This document shows, piece after piece, positions 52,801-64,000 of a stretch of 64,000 bases of DNA. How positions within the stretch are numbered: position 1 is the stretch's first letter; each line of letters begins with the position of its first letter. The notes under the pieces are model-generated. The model made no database searches, was not told the DNA's origin, and saw nothing but the letters and a program-made list of their open reading frames with translations. A program made the position numbers and the translations under genes. Source of the DNA: Casuarius casuarius (lineage: Eukaryota > Chordata > Aves > Casuariiformes > Casuariidae); NCBI GenBank assembly GCA_003342895.1, contig PTFA01000193.1:1623793-1687792 (forward strand), given 5' to 3'.

Positions 52801-55800
52801 TTTTTATCTGGGATATTCCCACGTGAGGTCTAGAGCAGCTGCCCTCTCCCAGTCCCCTCTGCNAAAGCAGAGCCCCATCTCGACGTTGTCACTGCCCCGA
52901 GGGAGATCTTTCCCACGCCGCACTCGGGAGCCCTGGTTCCTCTGCAGTTGTGACTTCTGCCTAGGCTTCGGTGGCTCTCGGTGCAGGGAAGCTGGGCAGG
53001 GCTTTAGGTGGCCCNTCAGCCCTCCCATCCCCGGGCTGCAGCTCCTCCAAGAGGTCCAACCCTGACCCTGGAGGGCCCCAGCCGTATCTCCTCGCACCCA
53101 GGCCCCCAAATCCCCTTCTCCTCTGATCCTACTTCCAGTCTCCATGCGTCACTTGCCAGGTGGCTCCGTTGTCCCGGCGCGGGGACCATCTCGGCTTTGA
53201 AATCGTCCTCCCGCATCCTCTCCGGCTCGCTGGCCAGCGNCCCCGAGTAGAGCACCATGTCCTTCACGAAGATGCTCGCCGCCCGGCAGATGAAGGAGGC
53301 AAAGAGGTGGACGTGGATGTAGTTGCGAGTGCAGTGCAGGCGCCTGGGAGACGAACGCGCTCGTCACAGACGTGAGCGGCCNCCGGCACTGGGGGGACCC
53401 TGAGAGGGTCCCCTCCAAAGGGCCGGTCCTGCCATGGGCACAGGAGCCAGATCTGGGGGTAAGTGGAGCTTCAACCCCCTTAGAGAGCCGTGTTGGTCAT
53501 ACAGAAGAATCAAAGAAATGGGGGAGTTTGGGGGCTTTGGGAAACAAGCCGACCCTTGTGCTGGGGTCTGGGGCTGGTTCCCCGGTCCNGAAGGGAACCC
53601 TGGTTCCCACCCCTGGGTGCTGTGTGTGGGAGACGGGTCTCGGGACGGGGTTTGGTCCCTTCTTACTTGAAGTACGAGAGGATGCACACGGCGACGAGGA
53701 GGGAGGCCAGGGAGATGGAGTAGCCGACGGTGTACATCAGGTGCAGGCGGTCAAACACCTCCTGGAAGAGATGGGATGAGCTCCAGGACTCCTCCGCAGC
53801 CCAGGCCCCCACTCTGCCCTCACGAACAGGAGTTTTTTGGGCAGCAGAGGGGGATGTGAGGAGGGTGAAGGTGGTCAGTGCCAGGCTGGCGCAGCCGGTG
53901 GGCCCTGCGCCCCGATTCCCTGCCTGTTGGTGCACCATCCCCTGGTCCCAGGCAGACTCTTTCCCTGCTCCCCATCCCACCCCCTTTTCCCAGCCCCTCG
54001 GAAGAGCAAGGTCACCTTCTCACGGCTCTGGCTCTCGGAGGAGAAGAGCATGGCGCATTCGGTATAGTTGGCCCAGGTCTTGTTGAGGCTGAGGGCCATC
54101 TCCCAGGTCCCGTAGGCGCTGCAGTACCTGTAGGCATGACCTGAGAGCAGAGATGGGCATCAGGACAGCAGGACACCAGAAAACCCACCTGTGACCCCCT
54201 TCCCGCTGCCATAAGCCAGGGCTGCAGACCCCGGGGGTCCGGAGGGCACCAACCATGATGGGACACCAACCTCCCCCACCGGTCCCCGGCTCCTAGAAAG
54301 CAGGGAGCTGCTGGCCTGGCTGTTGCGAGCTGCAAACCACCGCAGGTGCTGGGCCAGCGCGCTGGGGCGAACAGGAGCCCATGCTCACGTGCCTTCCCCA
54401 GAAATCTCAGCTCGCAGCTATGAAATTCGGTATCGATGAACGGGGATTGCCCAGGCTAAGGGGCTCTGGACCAACAGCCTTTGCTGGGATGGGAGAGGTG
54501 GTGGAAGATGCTGCTCCTCGGAGGTTTTTTGCACTTCTCCATGCTGGGCTGAGCAGTTCAAGCGAGTCCCTTCCCTGGCCGACCACCCCGGTGTGCTCAC
54601 TCACCTTTGTGGTTGAAGTCGTAGATGTAGTCGGGGCAGGGCACGGACACCTCCTGGCTCGGGGAGCCCTTAGGCCAGCAGATGATCCCGTCCCACTCCG
54701 GAAGGCAGCTGGTATCTGGCCAAGGAGCAAAGACAGGTCTCGCCAGGGGCCCCGGCCGGGCTACGTGGCACCTCCCGGCTTCCCTGAGCGTGGGCTGAAC
54801 CGGGGCCAGGACCCACGACCGAAACGCGATGCCGTGGGAGCGCCCCGCTGCCCCGACCCGGCAGAGCTGAGGAGCGAGGGGTGGCCAGGGACGTCCCACC
54901 ACGTCCTGCTCCCTTCCGCAGGCGGAAGGGCCCCTCCGCCTGCCCTCCGGGACGGTCTGGGGTGCGAGCTCAGGCACAGCTCACGGCGCTGGTCCAAGGG
55001 GCAGCCCCATGCGGTCTTTGGTGGCAAACTGGGGACATGATTTGATGAGCACCTAATGATGGCCACGCAGAGTGACCACAGTGCCAGCGCTGCACAAACA
55101 CACGCCAGGTCACCCCGGTCCCCAGGAGCCGAGCGTCTCCTCGGCCACAACCCAAAACTCGCAGGAGTCAAGGCAAAGCCCCAGCCTGCTCCGGGGCGTG
55201 TCACCACCGTCCCCATCAGCGGGGACAGCACTTCCCCCGACTTTGCCGCGTTCCCAGAGGCTGGCGACCCGCGGGCAGGGGAGGGATGCTACCTTTGACT
55301 TTCTCCAGCTGGGCTTTAATGTCTTTCTGGCATTTCTCCTTCGCTTCCACCAGAAGATAAATCTGCTCTTCTTTCGTGAGGACGTCATCGGGGTCAACCT
55401 GCAAGACAACCCCGCCGCGACGGTCCCTGGTCACCGCACGGCTCGACTTTGGTCGGCAACCAGGGTGCCAGTCCCTACCGGAGAGCAAGAGCTGGGCTCG
55501 CTGCGGAGCACTGACAAACTCGCCGCACGCGTGGCACGGGCATCAGCTAAAAGCGAGCAGCTCATTGCATGTATGCAGATGAGCTTCTAAAATATATATT
55601 AAGACACAGTGAGTAAATAGATCGCCACCGTCTCTGGGCCTGTTTCCCGTGCTGCGGCGAGCACGACCCTCCTCGGGGCGAGAAGGAGCAAAGCCGATGC
55701 AGGAGGAGGAGAGGAACGAACACCTGATGCCTCTCATCCCCCCTTCGCGTTCCTGCGCTGGAAACCGCGGCACACGGGCTCCGGCCCGTCCGTGGGTGCT

Positions 55801-56482
55801 CCAAAAGGAGCCCTCCGGAGCCCGGTTTCAGCAGCCCCGTGCCAAAGCTCTGGGGGGTTGTTGCAGCGGAAAGCTCCCTAGCTGAGGTGCCGCTGAGCGA
55901 GTGCTGCCGTGCAGGATTTCGGCAGGCTCCTGAGCTCGGCAGGACCCGGGGGCTTTGGTCAGCGCTGAAGCAGAACGGGGAGGAAGATGCTCCGTTCGGT
56001 TACAGCTCTGACGTGGCCGGAGACGCCGGGAGCCGATGGGGAGCCGGGACTGGGGAGTGAGCGGCCGCGAGGATGAAAAAGTGGATGGATGCAAAGCGCT
56101 GGCTTTGGGTCCGGCTCTGGCTCCATGCACCGGGTCGAATCCTGCCTCGGGTCACAACGGGGAGACCCCCAAGCTCCTAGTTTTGCTTTTTCCAGGGCAC
56201 CTCGGGGTGCCGCAGCGAAGGGTGCGCCCAGCTCTGCCCTGCCCCGGGGACCGGGAAGCATCGTCCCCTCTGCAATGTCACGGTGCCTCTGCGGCCGCTC
56301 AAACGCTTTTAGGGCCGCTCGAGACGCGGCGTCCAGCCGCCCCGCGGGGCCGGCTGCCGGGTCCTGTGTGCCCCGCTCGGGAGCGAGGAGACGCGGGGAC
56401 TTACCAGAGCCCAGACGGAGCCAAGGAGGCAGCAGCAGAGCAGGGATGCCACGATGCCTCCGGCGGGGCCCGACGCCCCCAT
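49889..56482 (-). CDS. PTH3R: Parathyroid hormone receptor family class B1 GPCR, called PTH3R, complete coding region
   Basis: A plasma-membrane receptor for PTH/PTHrP-type peptides, expected to signal through Gs/cAMP. Coding exons: 56405-56482, 55293-55398, 54605-54715, 54016-54140, 53667-53761, 53157-53343, 52572-52725, 52325-52385, 51626-51692, 51300-51394, 50811-50952, 50661-50702 and 49889-50251. They join in frame to 1626 nt, 541 residues. A signal peptide ([19 protein letters not shown]) comes first, then an ectodomain with the six family cysteines, the PTHR motif [18 protein letters not shown] and N-glycosylation sites NKT and NYT. Seven spans follow; TM3 and ECL2 cysteines are present ([15 protein letters not shown]). 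The 42-nt exon [14 protein letters not shown] is typical of class B1. The tail ends ETML, a class I PDZ-binding form. It lacks the long linker that exon E2 adds to mammalian PTH1R. Type 3 rather than PTH1R is inferred from that and from the neighbours (chicken PTH3R is on chromosome 27). One intron has a GC donor. Confidence 0.85.
53151..53156 (-). other. PTH3R: GC splice donor of a PTH3R intron
   Basis: On the minus strand the exon ends CAC CTG and is followed by GCAAGT, the consensus GC-type donor. Joining here keeps the frame into VGCKVAVTL of the next exon. The nearby GT (in CAAGTGACG) would shift the frame. Confidence 0.75.
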
Positions 56483-59400
56483 GGTCCGGGCACACGGCTC
56501 GGCTCGAGCCCTCAGTGCCGGGGAGGTGGGTGAAGCAAAGCCGCGGCCTGGCAGCAGCCGTCCGGGCAGCCCCAAGTGCCTCCTGCGCGGGCCCAGGGGC
56601 TGCGGCACGAGCTGCTGCGCCCGGCGGGGCCGAGCATCCTCCGGGAGCCGGGTGCCGGCCCGGGATGCTGGGCGCCGATTCCGCAGGATTAGCGGGCACG
56701 GGGGTTTCTCCCGCTGCCGGCCGCGCTCCCGTCCAGGTGCTTCCCGCGGCTCCCGGAGCCTGTGCAAACACTGCGGCTCCTTGTTGCCGCTCAGCCAGCC
56801 CCGGCAGGGCTTTATCGGCTCAGCCCGAGGTGCTAAAATCCTGCTCGCTCGCGGCAGATTCCTCTTGTCTTTTCCGAAACTTCGCCCGCCGCCTCCTTTC
56901 CCAGCCGTCGCGGCATCCCGCAGCAGCGCCGCAGGTCGGGAGCAGCGGCTGAGCGCGGCACCCGGCTCTTATGCGCGATGCTGGAGAGGGGATGGCTTTC
57001 AGGCAGGTGCCACTTTAACCCTTTTCCTGCTCTGGGGAGCGACGCGGATGCCGGAGGGATGTGCCGGGCTCAAGCCCGCTCCCCGCTAGAGCTGCACCTG
57101 GGTTTGCAAAGGGCTCTGGGTGCACGGCTGCATTTAACTGTCTGCTAAGGGGGGGTTAGCAGCGCTATTTACCCCCCAGCAGCTCTGGCAGGCAGGTCTC
57201 TTTCTCCAGGCAGGTTGTTATTAGCAGGATGAGGCTGAAATTTGAGATTTTGCTACAGGCAGGCCTAAAACCCACCGAGAGCAGGCTCCCAGGCCACGAG
57301 ACCCCCTCGCTGGTGTCGTCAAACCGGAGCCCCGGGGCCTCCCCGCCGGCCGGCCCGGCCAGGAGCCTCCGCCGCGGGAGGTTTCGGCTTCGGCTCGGTC
57401 CTTACGGCGAGCAAAGACGTATCAGGCAGTTGAGCACGGGGCAAACCTGCCCAGCGGCTCCCACTGGTCAGGTCGGACAGGAAAAGGAGCTGCCTGGTTC
57501 CCTCGCCCATCCCGGTGGGATTGGGGCCTTCAGCAGCCCCCCAGCCCCATTTACCGTCCCGTCGCTGATACCGGCGGATTGGGCCATCACACAGACATTT
57601 CGGGCAGAAGGAGCGATAAAGAGTTAAATTGCAGGATTAGTGGTTTCTGCGGCGTCCGATTTGTGCTCGAGAGTTGAGGCGAGGTTGTTTCCCGAGGGGG
57701 GGTCGGTGTTCAACCTCGTGCCGCGGGGATGGCGACGCCGGGTTAGGGAGTGCTGGTGTCTGAGGGGGCGGCAGCGGAGGAGGGGGCAATTTGGTTCCCA
57801 CTGCAGACAAAAATCTGGGTTTGCATTTAGCAAAAACGTTGTGCTTTTTGCTAAATTATTGGCTTCATTACCCAGAGATGGGGAAAGCGATTGCTCCGCT
57901 CGACACCCACCCAGCCCCGTCATTCAGCCCTCCCCAAATTCACGCGAGCAATCACGCGATGACGGCAGACAGCAAATTTCCGAGCTGTTTGCAGCTGCTC
58001 CCTGTTGCCGGATGAACCCCGCAACCCGGCCGCGCGGCGGGGGCTCGGGGCGCGGAGCTGCCCCGGCGAGACCCCTCTGCCCACGGGCAAGCGCATCGGC
58101 AAGCGGCTCGGTCCGGCGGGTGCCCCCGGGCTGATGTCCTGCCTCCCGAGAAGGGGGGTCCCCTCGGTCTCTTATTTATTTATACCCGGAGATCTCTCCT
58201 CAGCACTACAATTTGTGCTGGAATAAGACAAATATCACACGCACACACAAACACAAATGCAGCCGCAGCCCGCAGAGCCCTGCCGGCAGCAGGTACCTCG
58301 CCGCTCCCGTGCCAGCCCTACGAGCATCCCGCGGGATCCTGTTCCACCCAGCGGCTCGTGCCCGTCTCTGCAGCACGACTGCAGCCCTCGCTGCCCAGCG
58401 AAACCAGCCCTGGCAGCGTCTCCACAGCAGGAACGAGCTCTGCAAGCCGAAGATGTTTTTGCCCGTTTATTACCGAAATCAGCTCTCGGACCCCAGTGCA
58501 GATATTTGCCTCACTGATCAGAAGTGGGATAAAGCAAAATATTTGGTTGGGTCGACAGAAATGCTCCCGTTTGGGAGCGACGGAGCTGCTTTAATGTCTG
58601 TGTATTAATTGTTGCTTCTCATAGGAGCCCGGCAGCTCCCAAGGGAGCTAGATTTCGGGTTAGCCAATTGCTATAATTACAATCACATTATTTGGAGGTT
58701 TGCTTTAGGTCCCAGCTCCAGGAGTTGTGTGATTTCCTAAAATGCTCTTTCTGTTTGGTTCTTTTTCTGTTTTCAGTGATTTTATAGCTCTCGAGCACTT
58801 TCAGAGCTGACCGGGACATTCCCTGACCGCTCCAATGGCAGGAGACAACGCAAAAGAACTTCGGTCTTTTAAAATCTTGAGATTTCAGCCATTCTCTTGA
58901 TTATTTTTCTTAACCAATTTCATGATTTAGTGGTCTTGTCCAAAGGTCTTAAAACAGACGGGAGAGGAGGGCGGAAGCAGCAGCCGGGGCGTCCCCCACC
59001 CGGAGCCGGCCCAGCTCCCGGCAGGGAGGCGAGGTGGAAGCCGAGGCCGGATCCGAAAGGAAACCCCCTCGCTGGGCTCGGGGCGCTGAGCACGAGGCCA
59101 AGGGGATCGTTCATAGAGGACCAACTCCGTAAATCCGGGTCCGTAAAGGAATCCGCGGAATTCGCCCTTGCAGCCCTGCCTAAAAACAGCCCCGCTTTTC
59201 CCGGGGGTATCGCGGCAGGTTTCTCAGCCGCCGCGTTGCTATTTTCTCGCCGGGCACGCCGGGCCGCTAGCGTTTCGGTTTGCAATGATCCTTTAGCGAG
59301 CGGCCCCCGTGCAACCCACCCGGCGCAGGTGCTGGGGGGGGCGGCCTCCCTCTCGCCCGGGGGGGCGGCCAGTGGCTTCCCTGCGCCGGGAGCTGATGAC

Positions 59401-59500
59401 AATGGGCAATTGTCAAGTTGGGGCCCCTCTCGTCGGCGTTTTCTTCCTTTTATAGTAAGCAGCAGTTGCTGCAGCAGCTGGCCAGCCCCTCCGGGGGCTC
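56483..59500. promoter_or_regulatory. Divergent intergenic region: PTH3R and MYL4 upstream sequences
   Basis: PTH3R (minus) and MYL4 (plus) point away from each other across about 3.1 kb. From 56483 to about 58200 the sequence is a CpG island covering the PTH3R 5' end; several long open frames there are composition artefacts. 58200-58900 is A/T-richer and holds a CA-rich run near 58232-58257. From 58950 the sequence is GC-rich again up to the MYL4 promoter. An MCAT-like CATTCC lies at 58817-58822. No exon was recognised. Confidence 0.55.
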
Positions 59501-59510
59501 GGGATATAAG
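59446..59510 (+). promoter_or_regulatory. MYL4: MYL4 core promoter: CArG-like box, E-box, TATA box
   Basis: CCTTTTATAG (59446-59455) is one mismatch from a CArG box (SRF). CAGCTG (59475-59480) is an E-box. TATAAG (59505-59510) lies 79 bases before the start codon. A TATA box with SRF and E-box elements is usual for sarcomeric genes; none of the other four genes shows one. Confidence 0.65.
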
Positions 59511-59588
59511 GGAAGGAGCGGCTTTGCCTTTTGTCCCTCCCGTCGGTTGCCTCGCTGGGTCCCTGCACCTCCGCAAAGCGCCAGCGCG

Positions 59589-64000
<4,412 letters not shown>

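Noticed and set aside
53157..53343. Frameshift in PTH3R at the end of the sixth coding exon
   Set aside because: The apparent shift arises only if the nearby GT is taken as donor. The consensus GC donor restores the frame.
56089..56952. 287-codon plus-strand and 270-codon minus-strand frames at the PTH3R 5' end
   Set aside because: CpG-island artefacts. The minus-strand signal-peptide exon 56405-56482 is in a different frame and fits the receptor.

Overview
The window is vertebrate nuclear DNA, most likely from a bird, from a small gene-dense GC-rich chromosome. Five multi-exon genes with compact introns fill it. A CR1 retrotransposon 3' end lies in one intron, MIR-like relics are scattered between exons, and an intact PTH3R-type receptor gene is present; birds and fishes keep that receptor, while placental mammals lack it. 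The species cannot be named from this sequence. Exon limits below were read by hand from GT/GC-AG splice sites, reading-frame continuity and recalled protein families; no alignment was run.

Layout: (1) 1-305, a short plus-strand piece that looks like the terminal exon of an unidentified gene. (2) 2989-14459, minus strand, STRADA, a pseudokinase activator of LKB1, complete in 12 coding exons. Its CpG-island promoter is broken by a 180-base assembly gap. (3) 16571-24843, minus strand, CCDC47, an ER translocon and calcium-binding protein, complete in 12 coding exons, with a non-coding first exon near 27083. (4) 29508-46050, plus strand, DDX42, a DEAD-box helicase of the SF3b/U2 snRNP pathway, complete in 17 coding exons. 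It shares a bidirectional CpG-island promoter with CCDC47. (5) 49889-56482, minus strand, a class B1 receptor of the parathyroid hormone family, complete in 13 coding exons, called PTH3R. (6) 59589 to the right edge, plus strand, MYL4, the atrial/embryonic essential myosin light chain, first three coding exons only. Inside MYL4 intron 2 sits a coding-looking relic of a LINE-1/Tx1-type ORF1 protein, with no reverse transcriptase seen beside it.

STRADA, CCDC47 and DDX42 keep the order and orientation known from human 17q23. DDX42 is then followed by PTH3R and MYL4. In human, DDX42 is followed by FTSJ3, and MYL4 lies in a separate block at 17q21.32. The window therefore spans a rearrangement junction between lineages, with the receptor gene that mammals lost lying at it.

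The genes are not an operon-like unit. What they share is regulation at CCDC47/DDX42 (head-to-head, two perfect NRF1 palindromes) and close packing: CCDC47 ends just upstream of the STRADA promoter, and DDX42 and PTH3R converge tail to tail.
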